Part shown: piece after piece, positions 17,583 through 27,352 of the stretch
Layout: every line of letters begins with the position of its first letter
How positions within the stretch are numbered: the first letter of the stretch is position 1
Source: Muribaculaceae bacterium Isolate-002 (NCI)
Lineage (GTDB): Bacteria > Bacteroidota > Bacteroidia > Bacteroidales > Muribaculaceae
Length of the DNA stretch: 64,000 nt
Direction of reading: 5' to 3'
Assembly: GCA_004102805.1 (NCBI GenBank)
Contig: SCEG01000004.1
Location: 1 to 64,000, forward strand
Notes under the pieces: model-generated
Seen by the model: the letters and a program-made list of their open reading frames with translations, nothing else
Told to the model about the DNA's origin: nothing
The model's database searches: none
Translations under genes and position numbers: made by a program

Positions 17583-19001
17583 TTACAGTTGGTTGACAGG
17601 ATTGAGGCCGAGCTCGGCGGCTTTTTCGAGGACGAGACGTAGGGCGAGGTCGCGGTCGTTAGGGGTCGGACAGTCGACGAGCATCTCTTTTTCATAGGAT
17701 TTAATTATGCCGACTTCACGACATTGCCCGATGCCGAACATTTCCATTATCTCGTTGCCGTCGACCGGTGGCTGCCAGTTGCGGAGGTTGTCTTTCTCGT
17801 TGATGACGCGCATTTTTTCAATCACGAGGTCGAAGTTGGCGAGATGAGTGCGTACCTTTTCAGGATTTTTAGATGTGATGTCGGCTCGGCAGAGGGTCAT
17901 CAGTCCGTCAATATCATCACCTGCATCAAATATCAGACGGCGCACAGCCGAGTCGGTGACCTCTTCGACAAGAGCTATCGGACGCATGTGGAGCTCGACG
18001 AGTTTCTGCACGTATTTCATGTGCTCGTTCTGCGGCAGCTTTAGGTTGCGGAATATGCGTGGCACCATCTTCGCTCCGATAAAGTTATGATTGTGGAAAG
18101 TCCAGCCGATGCGGGCATCGTAGCGTTTGGTCTGCGGCTTGGCGATATCATGGAGCAGAGCAGCCCAGCGAGTCCATACGTTGTCGGTGGCTTCGGCCAC
18201 TTTGTCGAGCACTTCCATCGTGTGGAGGAAATTGTCTTTGTGCCCGCGTCCCTTTATTACCTCTACCCCGCTCATCGCATCAAGATCGGGGAAGAATTGC
18301 CGCAGCAGTCCGGTGCTCTGCATCAGCATCCACCCTATCGACGGCTTCGGAGACATCATTATCTTCGAGAGCTCAGTCTCGATGCGCTCTTTCGACAGAA
18401 TAGCGATGCGGGAAGCGTTGCGCGAGATGGCCGCGAGTGTGTCGGGATGGATTTCAAACTGCAGCTGTGTGGCGAAGCGGATGGCACGGAACATGCGCAG
18501 CGGGTCGTCGGAAAATGTGATGTCGGGGTCGAGCGGCGTGCGTATGATTTTCGCCTCAAGATCGGCAATGCCACCGAATCGGTCGACGAGTTCGCCGAAG
18601 CGGTCGCCGTTGACACACACCGCCATCGCGTTGATTGTGAAATCGCGTCGGGAGATATCGTCGTCAAGCGTACCGTCCTCCACGATGGGGTTGCGCGAGT
18701 CGGAGCGGTAAGACTCACGCCGGGCTCCGACGAATTCAAGTTCGAGTCCGCGTGTGAGCACCTGGGCAGTGCCGAACCGCGGGAAATAGTTGCATTTGGC
18801 TTTTCGCCCGAGAGCTTCGGCCACTTTGCGCGCAAGGTCAATGCCGCTTCCTACGGTGACGAAATCGATATCTTTTGACGTGCGGTCAAGAAAGATGTCG
18901 CGCACGTAGCCTCCTACCACGTAGCATTCGCGGCCTTCGGCGTCGGCAACCTCGCCGATTTTATGAAATATGTCTGTATCTATCCTGTCTGCGATATTCA
19001 T
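17583..19001 (-). CDS. cca: CCA tRNA nucleotidyltransferase with HD domain
   Basis: 472 residues. Nucleotidyltransferase head with GGYVRDIFL and the metal-binding pair in SKDIDFVTV, then a polyA polymerase RNA-binding region and an HD domain (AALLHDIAKPQTKRY). It adds or repairs the 3' CCA of tRNA. An open frame continues upstream to a GTG at 19046, which abuts the stop of the M24 peptidase; the ATG at 19001 (MNIADRIDT) has GGAAAG 7-8 nt upstream and better matches family N-termini. Last gene of the seven-gene minus-strand cluster. Confidence 0.93.
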   Translation of the reverse strand: MNIADRIDTDIFHKIGEVADAEGRECYVVGGYVRDIFLDRTSKDIDFVTVGSGIDLARKVAEALGRKAKCNYFPRFGTAQVLTRGLELEFVGARRESYRSDSRNPIVEDGTLDDDISRRDFTINAMAVCVNGDRFGELVDRFGGIADLEAKIIRTPLDPDITFSDDPLRMFRAIRFATQLQFEIHPDTLAAISRNASRIAILSKERIETELSKIMMSPKPSIGWMLMQSTGLLRQFFPDLDAMSGVEVIKGRGHKDNFLHTMEVLDKVAEATDNVWTRWAALLHDIAKPQTKRYDARIGWTFHNHNFIGAKMVPRIFRNLKLPQNEHMKYVQKLVELHMRPIALVEEVTDSAVRRLIFDAGDDIDGLMTLCRADITSKNPEKVRTHLANFDLVIEKMRVINEKDNLRNWQPPVDGNEIMEMFGIGQCREVGIIKSYEKEMLVDCPTPNDRDLALRLVLEKAAELGLNPVNQL

Positions 19002-19046
19002 AAGTGACTTTCCAAAATATTTCTGTAACTGCATATATACTTTCAC

Positions 19047-20222
19047 TCATTCAGCGCAGTTATCAAGCGGCAGAATTTCCTGTGGGGCGAGAGTGAGACA
19101 GCGCAGTCCGTTATCCTCAACGACGTAGGTGTTCTCAATGCCGACGGCGCCAACTCCGGGGATAACGAATTTGGGCTCAAGGGCTATCACATTTCCTTTC
19201 TCCAGAATGTCTTTTGACCTCGGTGCGATCACCGGAGCCTCGTTAATCTCAATGCCGACACCGTGACCCACAAAACCGGCATGCTGACGATGCCCCATGA
19301 AAAAATCAGACAGTCCGGCTTCAGCTGCCATCGAGGCGGCCTCGGCATAAAGGTCGGAGGCTTTTGCCCCCGGAACTCCTGACTGCGCCAAGCGGCTGCA
19401 TATTTCAATGGAGCAGGCGTGGGCACGCATGGCATCGTCGGTAAGGGAACCTAGAGCGAAGGTACGGGTCATATCTGTCATGTATCCGTTGAAGTTGCCG
19501 TTGGCATCGACCATCACAGAGTTGCCGGGCGCGATTACTGTGCCGTCAGCACCAACGGGCAATGACGGGTCAACGCCTGCGCCACCCATCGCAAAGTCGT
19601 AGGGTGTTGGATTGTCGGCATTGTCGCCGACAAGAATGTTGCCCATGAACAGTTCCATGGAGTCACCGCATATACGGAACTGACCGAGGCAACCTGCAAG
19701 TCTCAGGGCGCGCTCAATCTCAATCTGGAGGTCAAGATCGGTCATGCCGGGACGGTAAAGAGCGGGGATTGTGCGGTATACTTCGTCCTGACGGCGACCG
19801 GATTCAGACAGTTTCTCAATCTCGTAAGGAGACTTGACGGCTCTGGCGCGTCGCATAATGCCGGAAGCATCGACCACACGGCGCGAACCGAGCATGGCAG
19901 AGAGGCGGATATAGTCAGCAGCCGAGAGTGTGGACAGTTCGAGACCGACAACGTCGGCCGTAACGGGTATCTCTTCGGGTTTACGCACGAATGTGACATC
20001 ATCGCCCACGAGATGAACCGGACGACGCACATAAGCATGGACGCGGCCGTCGGCAAGCACGCTAAGCCAGCCGGCGAAAACGCGGCCTGTGAGATAATAT
20101 TTGTCGGCGTTGTCGGCGATAAGGAGTTCGCCGGCACCGCATGCATTCATTTGGCTGACGACCCGCTGTATGCGGAAAAGGGCTTCGTCAGGTCTGAGTA
20201 AAGACAGTTTGTTGTCGTTCAT
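19047..20222 (-). CDS. M24 family metallopeptidase (Xaa-Pro aminopeptidase-like)
   Basis: 391 residues. Creatinase-type N domain (about 1-125) and a C-terminal pita-bread domain. The five likely metal ligands are visible: D239, D250 (in VDANGNFNGYMTDMT), H320 (in HAGFVGHGVG), E349 (ALEPKF) and E363 (GIENTYV). No signal peptide, so cytosolic. It probably removes N-terminal residues before proline; the exact substrate is not deducible. Starts 32 nt after gldH and runs directly into cca. Confidence 0.88.
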   Translation of the reverse strand: MNDNKLSLLRPDEALFRIQRVVSQMNACGAGELLIADNADKYYLTGRVFAGWLSVLADGRVHAYVRRPVHLVGDDVTFVRKPEEIPVTADVVGLELSTLSAADYIRLSAMLGSRRVVDASGIMRRARAVKSPYEIEKLSESGRRQDEVYRTIPALYRPGMTDLDLQIEIERALRLAGCLGQFRICGDSMELFMGNILVGDNADNPTPYDFAMGGAGVDPSLPVGADGTVIAPGNSVMVDANGNFNGYMTDMTRTFALGSLTDDAMRAHACSIEICSRLAQSGVPGAKASDLYAEAASMAAEAGLSDFFMGHRQHAGFVGHGVGIEINEAPVIAPRSKDILEKGNVIALEPKFVIPGVGAVGIENTYVVEDNGLRCLTLAPQEILPLDNCAE

Positions 20223-20254
20223 TTTTTCAAGTAACGGTTACTTAGAAACACTAT

Positions 20255-20746
20255 CTAAGATGGTGTCTCAACGAAAGAAATACCGAGTTGCTCAATGTCG
20301 GCGAGCACTTCGTCGCGCATGATGTGTCGGACACCGATAGAGACGGGGCGACGCAGCGTGACCCTGCGAGCTACGGTGTCGGACACCTGATAGTCGGTGC
20401 CTATGCCGCGTCCGTACCATCGGCCGAAGTCATCGGCAAGCGTGACTGCAAGAGTGTCGCACCGCGAGCCGAGAGAGTCAGCCACGATAACCTCAAGAAA
20501 GATATTGCTGTAGATATAATCATTCGTATGGCGCAATGAGAGAACGATATCGCCGGTAATGAGCGAGTCGCGCGGGTCGAAGCTGTAGCGCAGCGTGTCG
20601 CCATAGCGCCATCCGTCGGGGTCGATGTCATGATAGCAGCTGTAGTCGTTGGGGCCCATTCTGCACCCCGACAATCCTGTCAGCGCTGCTATCAATGTAG
20701 ATAGCAGCGCCGTACGAAAGATTATATTTGTGAAATCACGCTTCAT
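20255..20746 (-). CDS. gldH: Gliding motility lipoprotein GldH family
   Basis: 163 residues. Lipoprotein signal with LTGLSGC, then a beta-rich domain typical of GldH (YSCYHDIDPDGWRYGDTLRYS, with LSLRHTNDYIYSNIFLEV). In Flavobacterium GldH belongs to the gliding/type IX machinery, but non-gliding Bacteroidales keep it next to housekeeping genes. The ATG at 20746 overlaps the end of the PSP1 gene by 11 nt. The frame is open farther upstream but only as antiphase sequence inside that gene. Confidence 0.88.
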   Translation of the reverse strand: MKRDFTNIIFRTALLSTLIAALTGLSGCRMGPNDYSCYHDIDPDGWRYGDTLRYSFDPRDSLITGDIVLSLRHTNDYIYSNIFLEVIVADSLGSRCDTLAVTLADDFGRWYGRGIGTDYQVSDTVARRVTLRRPVSIGVRHIMRDEVLADIEQLGISFVETPS

Positions 20747-22265
20747 TTCCGGTTGATTTAGGCTGTGAGGTGTCGCGCGGCTGCCCTTGCTGCGGAGCCT
20801 GCGCGCCGTCAGGACGGGGAGCATTGTCGCGTCGCGGCTGACGGTTTTCATTGCCCGGCCGGCGTTCGCGACGGTTATTATCGTCGGGGCGGCGCGGAGG
20901 GCGATTGTCGGATGCATCTGACGGCTGCGACTCGTTGCCAGACTGGGGACGCTGACGCCGGCGACCGTCGCGCTGACGGTTGTTGTCACGGCGTGATTTG
21001 TCGTCGGCATTTTCTTCACGGCGCGAAGCAGAATCCTGCTTTTCGTCGCGAGGTCTGTCGGCGCGCTGTGCCGGTTTCTGTCCTTTCAGTTTCTTTTTGC
21101 GTTTCTTGTTGTCGAAACGGTTAAGATTGTCCTGGTCAAGAATATCGTTGTATTTCTGCGTTCTTGGTTCTTCCTCGCCATCGCGCTTGAGCGAAAGAGG
21201 CTTTTCGCCGGCTTTGTTCATTCTCATTATATCAAACGCACGTTCGGCGTCTATTGTCACAAGGTTGGCGGCAATCGACTTATCGGTCGAGTAAGTGATT
21301 TCGCGCTTGAAGATATCGACCTTGAAATAATAGTATGTGGAGTCGGCAGTCTCGAGACGGACATCTTTTCCGGGCATACGCTTGACGCTTTCGACATAGG
21401 TGTCAACCTCAAAGTTAAGACAACATTTGAGCTTGGCGCACTGTCCGGCAAGTTTCTGCGGATTGAGTGATATATCCTGATAGCGCGCTGCTGATGTCGC
21501 TACCGACACGAAGTTGGTCATCCATGTAGCGCAGCACAGCGGGCGTCCGCACGGACCGATACCACCTATGCGGCCAGCTTCCTGACGGGCACCGATCTGC
21601 TTCATCTCTATGCGCACCTTGAATGTCTCGGCAAGCACTTTGATGAGCTGACGGAAGTCAACCCGCTCGTCGGCGATATAATAGAATATGGCCTTGTTTC
21701 CATCACCCTGATATTCGACATCGCCGATTTTCATGTTGAGCTGGAGGCTTTCCGCGATTTTACGCGAACGTATCATCGTAGAATTCTCTCTGGCCTTGGC
21801 TTCCTCAAATTTCTCCATGTCGGCAGGGCGTGCCTTGCGGAATATGCGTTTGAGGTCAGCTTCGTTCTTTATGCCGGCCTTGCGCATCTGGAGTTTTACG
21901 AGTGCACCGACCATAGTGACACGGCCGATATCATGGCCTGGAGTGGCTTCAACCGCCACCCAGTCACCGATTTCGAGCGCTATGCCGGTCGGATTCTTAT
22001 AGAAACCTTTGCGGGTGTTCTTGAACAAAACCTCGACATATTCGGAGTCGGCGTATCCGCCGGGGACATCGGCGAGGTAATTGTAGCTCTGGAGCTGTCC
22101 GCGCGGAGCCTTGACATGACGGTTGCAGCATGGGCAACATACCGGCGGAGTCTCGGGCTCTGTGGCGAGCTCGGCTTTAGGCTCGGCGGCCTTTGTAGCC
22201 TCGGCTGCTACCGGATCGTCGACGGCAGTGACCGGCGGCTGCTGATTTTTTTTCTCGTCTGACAT
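20736..22265 (-). CDS. ricT: PSP1-domain protein, RicT (YaaT) homologue
   Basis: 509 residues. After an acidic lead with a Cys cluster (VCCPCCNRHV, about 42-51), the PSP1 core spans about 75-310, including IGGIGPCGRPLCC and QCAKLKCCLNFE, the conserved Cys region. The C-terminal 130 residues are Arg/Asp/Asn/Gln/Pro-rich and disordered. RicT in Bacillus forms an iron-sulfur complex that stimulates RNase Y; here the gene lies 28 nt after rny, which fits that partnership. The disordered basic tail is an extension beyond the Bacillus protein and could bind RNA (inference). Confidence 0.9.
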   Translation of the reverse strand: MSDEKKNQQPPVTAVDDPVAAEATKAAEPKAELATEPETPPVCCPCCNRHVKAPRGQLQSYNYLADVPGGYADSEYVEVLFKNTRKGFYKNPTGIALEIGDWVAVEATPGHDIGRVTMVGALVKLQMRKAGIKNEADLKRIFRKARPADMEKFEEAKARENSTMIRSRKIAESLQLNMKIGDVEYQGDGNKAIFYYIADERVDFRQLIKVLAETFKVRIEMKQIGARQEAGRIGGIGPCGRPLCCATWMTNFVSVATSAARYQDISLNPQKLAGQCAKLKCCLNFEVDTYVESVKRMPGKDVRLETADSTYYYFKVDIFKREITYSTDKSIAANLVTIDAERAFDIMRMNKAGEKPLSLKRDGEEEPRTQKYNDILDQDNLNRFDNKKRKKKLKGQKPAQRADRPRDEKQDSASRREENADDKSRRDNNRQRDGRRRQRPQSGNESQPSDASDNRPPRRPDDNNRRERRPGNENRQPRRDNAPRPDGAQAPQQGQPRDTSQPKSTGNEA

Positions 22266-22293
22266 AATTCAATCAAGTGATTTACCGACGATG

Positions 22294-23835
22294 TTATTTT
22301 GCAAACGAAACTGCACGAGTCTCGCGGATTACGGTGATTTTCACCTGTCCGGGATATGTCATCTCGTCCTGTATACGCTTTGCGATTTCAGTAGAGAGCT
22401 GTTCGGTCTCCACATCATCAATCTTGTCGGCACCGACAATGACGCGCAACTCGCGTCCGGCCTGTATCGCATAGGTCTTTATTACGCCGGGATAAGAGAG
22501 AGCAAGCTGTTCGAGGTCATTGAGGCGTTTGATATAAGCCTCGACGATTTCACGACGGGCGCCGGGACGTGCACCGGAAATGGCGTCGCACACCTGCACA
22601 ATCGGAGCGAGAAGCGTGGTCTGCTCTATTTCATCGTGGTGCGCTCCGATGGCGTTGCATATCTCGGGTTTTTCCTTGTATTTCTCGGCAAGTTTCATGC
22701 CGAGGAGAGCATGGGGCAGTTCGGGTTCTTCGTCGGGCACTTTGCCTATATCATGAAGCAGACCTGCGCGGCGGGCTTTCTTGGGATTAAGACCGAGCTC
22801 CGAGGCCATGATGGCGCAGAGATTGGCTGTCTCGCGGGCATGCTGAAGCAGGTTCTGTCCGTAGCTTGAACGATATTTCATCTTTCCGATGAGACGGATA
22901 AGGTCGGGGTGGAGGCCGTGGATGCCGAGGTCAATGACGGTGCGTTTTCCGGTCTCGATGATTTCTTCTTCAATCTGTTTGCGCACTTTGTTGACGACTT
23001 CCTCAATGCGTGCGGGATGAATTCGACCGTCGGCTACAAGCTGATGCAGCGCGAGACGAGCCACTTCTCGGCGCACGGGGTCAAATCCGGAAAGCACGAT
23101 AGCCTCGGGGGTGTCATCGACGATAATCTCGATACCGGTAGCGGCTTCGAGCGCGCGGATATTACGGCCTTCGCGTCCGATGATACGGCCTTTGATTTCA
23201 TCTGAGTCGATATGAAACACTGTGACAGAGTTTTCGATGGCGGTCTCTGTAGCGACACGCTGTATGGTCTGAACCACGATGCGTTTTGCCTCTTTGTTGG
23301 CGGTCATCTTCGCCTCGTCCATGATGTCGTTGATATAGGCCGAAGCGGCAGTCTTTGCCTCGTCTTTGAGCGACTCTACGAGTTTCTCTTTCGCTTCTTC
23401 CGACGAAAGTCCGGATATATGCTCAAGTGTTTCCTGAGCGGTGCGGCGCAGGCGGTCAAGCTCTTCTTTTTTGTTTTCAACCACGGCAAGCTGTGATTCG
23501 AGATTGACACGCGAGGCGTCGAGTTCGTTTTTAGCACGCTGGTTTTCGCTCTGCTGCTGGTTGAGCTGAAGCTCGCGCTGTTTGATCTTAGCCTCCATCG
23601 ACTGGATTTTCGAGAACCGCTGATTGGCCTGTTTCTCAGCTTCGGCCTTGATTTTCAGTTCTTCTTCGCGGGCTTCAAGAACTTTGTTCTTTTTCAGGAC
23701 TTCAGCTTCGCGCTGTGCTTCTTCGATTATTGTCTTGGCACGGTTGCGAGCCAACGACTTTTGAACTGCGACGGTAATCACATAGCCCAGAGCCACGCCT
23801 ACCACGGCAGCGAGAATGTAATAAAGGATTTCCAT
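22294..23835 (-). CDS. rny: Ribonuclease Y
   Basis: 513 residues, the usual length. N-terminal membrane anchor (about 4-22), a long charged coiled coil (about 25-190), a KH domain ([17 protein letters not shown]) and an HD domain with [21 protein letters not shown]. Membrane-bound endoribonuclease that starts mRNA decay. It sits between zapA and the ricT homologue. Confidence 0.96.
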   Translation of the reverse strand: MEILYYILAAVVGVALGYVITVAVQKSLARNRAKTIIEEAQREAEVLKKNKVLEAREEELKIKAEAEKQANQRFSKIQSMEAKIKQRELQLNQQQSENQRAKNELDASRVNLESQLAVVENKKEELDRLRRTAQETLEHISGLSSEEAKEKLVESLKDEAKTAASAYINDIMDEAKMTANKEAKRIVVQTIQRVATETAIENSVTVFHIDSDEIKGRIIGREGRNIRALEAATGIEIIVDDTPEAIVLSGFDPVRREVARLALHQLVADGRIHPARIEEVVNKVRKQIEEEIIETGKRTVIDLGIHGLHPDLIRLIGKMKYRSSYGQNLLQHARETANLCAIMASELGLNPKKARRAGLLHDIGKVPDEEPELPHALLGMKLAEKYKEKPEICNAIGAHHDEIEQTTLLAPIVQVCDAISGARPGARREIVEAYIKRLNDLEQLALSYPGVIKTYAIQAGRELRVIVGADKIDDVETEQLSTEIAKRIQDEMTYPGQVKITVIRETRAVSFAK

Positions 23836-23995
23836 TACTCAGAGTGTATTAAAATAAAAAATCGCACTCAACAGGACTGCCGCATAGCCGGTAGATGGGA
23901 AACGACCCGGCGACACGAAAAGTCTTGAAGGTGCGGGAGATTAATAATTATAACAGTTCAAATCAGAGAGTATCACGCTACGTGTGCCCTGCAGG
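23836..23995 (-). other. Noncoding gap between zapA and rny, possible structured RNA
   Basis: 160 nt without a coding frame. On the minus strand it contains a hairpin with GCCGG and CCGGC arms (plus 23887-23891 and 23907-23911) and ends in a long U-rich run (plus 23851-23860) just before rny. 6S RNA lies next to zapA in proteobacteria, but I could not build a convincing 6S closing stem. It could simply be the rny leader. Confidence 0.2.
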
Positions 23996-24337
23996 TCAGT
24001 TCGGCGCAGTATTGTCAGATGGCGGCATTCCGCCGTTTGAGCCAAGAGCGTCAATATCAAGCAGAAGGCTGTCGAGCTGACGTTCAAATCTGTCAAGCAC
24101 GGCCACAGTCTCGTCGGCCTGCCTGTTGAGCACTGTAAACAGCTTTGCGAACTGGAAAGCGACCATACCGAGCACTTCGGTTGAAGATTTATCGGTAAAG
24201 CGCTGCCGCCATGTGCGCCACAGCTTGTTTACGTTGTATTCCGCATTCCTTATCATCTCCTCCTCCTTACGATCAATCTGCAGGGCGAAGGGTGGCAATT
24301 CGGCGATGCGTATAGTGATATTCAGTTTATCTTTCAT
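23996..24337 (-). CDS. zapA: Cell division protein ZapA
   Basis: 113 residues. N-terminal ZapA fold (LNITIRIAELPPFALQIDRK, then EEEMIRNAEYNVNKLWRTWR) and a C-terminal coiled coil (about 65-97). It binds and bundles FtsZ at midcell. The gene begins 77 nt after the coiled-coil gene on the same strand. Confidence 0.88.
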   Translation of the reverse strand: MKDKLNITIRIAELPPFALQIDRKEEEMIRNAEYNVNKLWRTWRQRFTDKSSTEVLGMVAFQFAKLFTVLNRQADETVAVLDRFERQLDSLLLDIDALGSNGGMPPSDNTAPN

Positions 24338-24414
24338 TGCAGCATTCAGTTGATTGATCTATAGTTACCAAAGGGTGACACTACCCGGTCGGGGGCTGCA
24401 TCCCGCGCGAGACA

Positions 24415-24708
24415 TCACTCGCTCAACTGACTGATGCATTTATCGATTTCCCACACTAACTCGGACAAAAATCTCCGGCTTTGCTCAATATCGCCGTCAA
24501 CGGCCTCTATGGCCGATGCCATGCGCAGGTAGTCAACCTGCCGGGTAAGCTCTTCGATGCGTTGTCGCGCTGCGGCAAGCTCACCGCTGACCTGAGAGAG
24601 TCGTTCCAGAGCTTCATTCCTCTGCATTACCACATATTGGTAACGTTGCGTCAACATGCGCGTCTTGGCATTGATTTCGTTAAGGCGTTGCTCAAAGTTA
24701 ACGGACAT
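24415..24708 (-). CDS. Small coiled-coil protein upstream of zapA
   Basis: 97 residues, almost entirely heptad-like helix (FEQRLNEINAKTRMLTQRY, then the ERLSQVSGELAAARQRIEELT block). No named family recognised. Genes of this size and character precede zapA in many Bacteroidales, and a ZapB-like role in division is possible but unproven. First gene of the minus-strand cluster, with a TACTTTTG box 19-26 nt upstream. Confidence 0.7.
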   Translation of the reverse strand: MSVNFEQRLNEINAKTRMLTQRYQYVVMQRNEALERLSQVSGELAAARQRIEELTRQVDYLRMASAIEAVDGDIEQSRRFLSELVWEIDKCISQLSE

Positions 24709-24726
24709 TCTTATTCCAAATTTTCA

Positions 24727-24734
24727 CAAAAGTA
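24727..24734 (-). promoter_or_regulatory. -7 box for the coiled-coil/zapA/rny/ricT cluster
   Basis: TACTTTTG on the minus strand matches TAnnTTTG; the -33 TTG is not clear. Placement 19 nt before the start codon implies a very short leader. Confidence 0.5.
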
Positions 24735-24825
24735 ATTATTTATTGCGAAATTCCCGCTATAACGAATAGTTATTTTTGTAAATATTTTTGATAATAAATG
24801 TTAATATCGCAAACAACAATCATTA

Positions 24826-26220
24826 TCAGAAACGCTCGACAAGCCGGTCGAAACTACGGTGCACCCATGTAGGCGACAATCTGACACCGATGCGGCGAGT
24901 GAACAGTCTCACAGTAGTGAATGAAACGAGAGCGGTGAGCACAAGAGGCAGAAACATGCCGAAATCTCCAGTCATTTCCACGGTCAGAAACATAGCCATC
25001 AGCGGAGCCTGTATGGCTCCGGCCATGACTCCGGCCATGCCGAAGAATGCAAAGTCAGCAACCGGAAGCGAAGTCCCGAACAGAAGATTGATCGACATAG
25101 AAAACAGCATGCCGGCGATGCAGCCGGCAAACAATGTCGGAGCAAAATCACCGCCCACTCCACCGCCCGCATTGGTAAGGGCACATGCGGCGGATTTAAC
25201 AAGCAACACTCCTGCAAGAAAGAGCATTATAACCCAGTCGCAGTCATCGGCAGCCCACAGCGAATGGCCAAGCACTCCGCTGCCGTGGCCGTTGACGATA
25301 TCTCCCGCCACACCATATCCTTCGCCATAAAGCGCAGGAAAAATGAAGAGGCTGACGCCGATAAGCACTCCCGACACGATATTTTTCACCCATACATTGC
25401 GGAACCGGCCGATAAAACTTTCCGTACGGGTCATGACGAATGAGTAGTATATGGAATAAAGACCGCAGAAGAGACCGAGCAAAAGCACGACAGGTATCAT
25501 ATCCGCATCAAATCGGCAGGTGACATGCATCGGCAGGTCAAGTGTCATGCCGGAAAACATATATGACATGAACCATGAGGCGATGCAACAAGCCACCAGT
25601 GCGAGCACCGAAACAGTGGTCAGCTCCACACCGAGCACTTCCACCGCAAAAAGGGCGCCTCCGACGGGCGCTTTGAATATGCCCGCGATGCCGGCTCCGG
25701 CACCGCAGCCTATGAGTATTCGCAATGTATCGGGCGAAAGGCCGAAAAACTTGCCGACATTGCTTCCCACTCCGGCTCCGGCGTAGGCGATAGGCCCCTC
25801 TGAACCGGCTGACCCGCCAAATCCGAGTGTCAGCGCACATGAAAGCACGGGGGCATAGACAATATGCCCGGGCAGACGGTAATTTCCGCTGTCAAGAGCC
25901 CGACGTATGCGCTGACATCCAAATTCCATGTTGTCTTTAACCACATAACGGCAATAGATACCGCAGAGCAAAACGCCGGCCACCGGCAGAGCAATCAACA
26001 GCCATCCGGCATCGAGCATATCCATCAGAGCATACAGCCACGTTGTGACGGTTCCGATCAAGAACCGCAGCGTTTCAGCCCCGAGGCCGGTAATAAGTCC
26101 GACAAGCACGGAGAGCAGTATCAGGAATTTCTTTTTCGACATCAGGGTGCGTCCGTCGGCAGCCTGATGTCCGGCAACGGCAAGTATTCGCTGCTTACAT
26201 TTAGAGAACCGGTCAGTCAT
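24826..26220 (-). CDS. ClC family chloride channel/transporter
   Basis: 464 residues, about ten or more membrane helices. ClC signatures: GSAGSEGPIAY (the GxEGP loop with the gating glutamate) and GGVGGDFAPTLFAG (the GxFxP motif), both ion-pathway elements. The gating glutamate is present, which would allow proton-coupled exchange, but channel and exchanger cannot be told apart by eye. ATG at 26220 gives a basic N-terminus; a second Met 26 residues later is possible. Divergent from the OmpA-like gene. Confidence 0.92.
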   Translation of the reverse strand: MTDRFSKCKQRILAVAGHQAADGRTLMSKKKFLILLSVLVGLITGLGAETLRFLIGTVTTWLYALMDMLDAGWLLIALPVAGVLLCGIYCRYVVKDNMEFGCQRIRRALDSGNYRLPGHIVYAPVLSCALTLGFGGSAGSEGPIAYAGAGVGSNVGKFFGLSPDTLRILIGCGAGAGIAGIFKAPVGGALFAVEVLGVELTTVSVLALVACCIASWFMSYMFSGMTLDLPMHVTCRFDADMIPVVLLLGLFCGLYSIYYSFVMTRTESFIGRFRNVWVKNIVSGVLIGVSLFIFPALYGEGYGVAGDIVNGHGSGVLGHSLWAADDCDWVIMLFLAGVLLVKSAACALTNAGGGVGGDFAPTLFAGCIAGMLFSMSINLLFGTSLPVADFAFFGMAGVMAGAIQAPLMAMFLTVEMTGDFGMFLPLVLTALVSFTTVRLFTRRIGVRLSPTWVHRSFDRLVERF

Positions 26221-26369
26221 CTCTCATAAATAAGGAATGTTGATTTATTCCCTCCCTTACTGACAAGAACAACATTCACACTCTAAAGTTGCATATAAAA
26301 GAGAGTATAAACCAAATTTTGCAGATGTGTGTTTATATCATATAACTCAATTACTTAAAACACACAGTT

Positions 26370-27230
26370 ATGAAAACACGTTCGATTATTCTTATGACGG
26401 CAGTCGCGGCGTTGGCAGTCACGGGCTGTGTCAGCAAAAAGAAATATGAGGCCCTGAATTCCGACTACAATTCACTGCAGTCGCAATACAACACCACACA
26501 ACTGGCACTTACCGAATGTCAGACCGGTGGCAAAAGCCTTCAGGCCATGCTCGCCGACGCGAAGAAAGGGAACGAGGATCTGCAGCGCAATTACGCCGAG
26601 CTGCAGAATGCTCTCAACCAAAGTATCGCCAACAATTCGCAAGGCAATGTCAACATATCCAAGCTTGTGGATGAAATCAATGCCTCAAACAAGTATATAA
26701 AGCAACTGATTGAAGCAAAGAGCAAGAGCGACTCGCTCAATATGGTGCTCACCAATAACCTGACACGTTCGCTCTCATCGTCAGAGTTGCAGGATGTCGA
26801 TGTCAAGGTGCTCAAAGGCGTTGTCTATATCTCGCTCGCCGACAATATGCTGTTCCGCTCCGGAAGTTATCAGATAAGCGACAAAGCGATGGATATACTG
26901 AGCAAGATTGCAAAAATCATAAAGGCCTACAAAGATTATGACGTGCTGGTTGAAGGCAACACAGACAATGTGCCGATATCCAAGACAAATATCCGCAACA
27001 ACTGGGATCTTAGCGCATTGCGCGCGTCATCAGTGGTGCAGGTATTGCAGGATAAATTCGGAGTAGACCCGTCACGGCTTACGGCCGGCGGACGCGGCGA
27101 ATATAATCCGGTGGCGACAAACTCCACCGCCGAGGGACGTCAGCTCAACCGACGCACACAGATTATCATAACTCCAAATCTCGAACAATTCATGGATCTG
27201 ATAGACAAAGCGCCCAATCAGGACAAATAA
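26370..27230 (+). CDS. OmpA family lipoprotein
   Basis: 286 residues. Lipobox ALAVTGC (Cys about 20), a coiled coil at about 25-115, and a C-terminal OmpA peptidoglycan-binding domain (about 145-275) with VEGNTDNVPI, NWDLSALRASSVVQ and the RQLNRRTQIII end. It probably tethers the outer membrane to peptidoglycan. Ends at a bidirectional-looking terminator. Likely monocistronic. Confidence 0.9.
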   Translation: MKTRSIILMTAVAALAVTGCVSKKKYEALNSDYNSLQSQYNTTQLALTECQTGGKSLQAMLADAKKGNEDLQRNYAELQNALNQSIANNSQGNVNISKLVDEINASNKYIKQLIEAKSKSDSLNMVLTNNLTRSLSSSELQDVDVKVLKGVVYISLADNMLFRSGSYQISDKAMDILSKIAKIIKAYKDYDVLVEGNTDNVPISKTNIRNNWDLSALRASSVVQVLQDKFGVDPSRLTAGGRGEYNPVATNSTAEGRQLNRRTQIIITPNLEQFMDLIDKAPNQDK

Positions 27231-27256
27231 AAAAAGCGGGAAATTCCCGCTTTTTT
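27229..27256. terminator. Bidirectional terminator
   Basis: AAAAAAGCGGG and CCCGCTTTTTT flank a 5-nt AAATT loop right after the OmpA-like stop. It would act on the + strand and, in reverse, on transcripts from the minus-strand gene beyond it. Confidence 0.9.
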
Positions 27257-27352
27257 ATTTATACATAGTTTTCTGAATTTCCTAAGAAGGTGCACATTCT
27301 GTTATGCCACAAGCAATTGCAACAAAATCTTCAGAAATAATCATCAGTATGG

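Noticed and set aside
16189..17697. 502-codon open frame on the + strand
   Set aside because: Exactly antisense to fumarase and part of cca; the minus-strand proteins carry full catalytic motifs while this product has no family features.
20747..21019. N-terminal extension of GldH by 91 codons
   Set aside because: It is out-of-phase sequence of the PSP1 gene's disordered tail; the lipoprotein signal begins at the ATG at 20746.
24788..25330. 180-codon frame on the + strand
   Set aside because: Antisense to the ClC gene, no start context or family.
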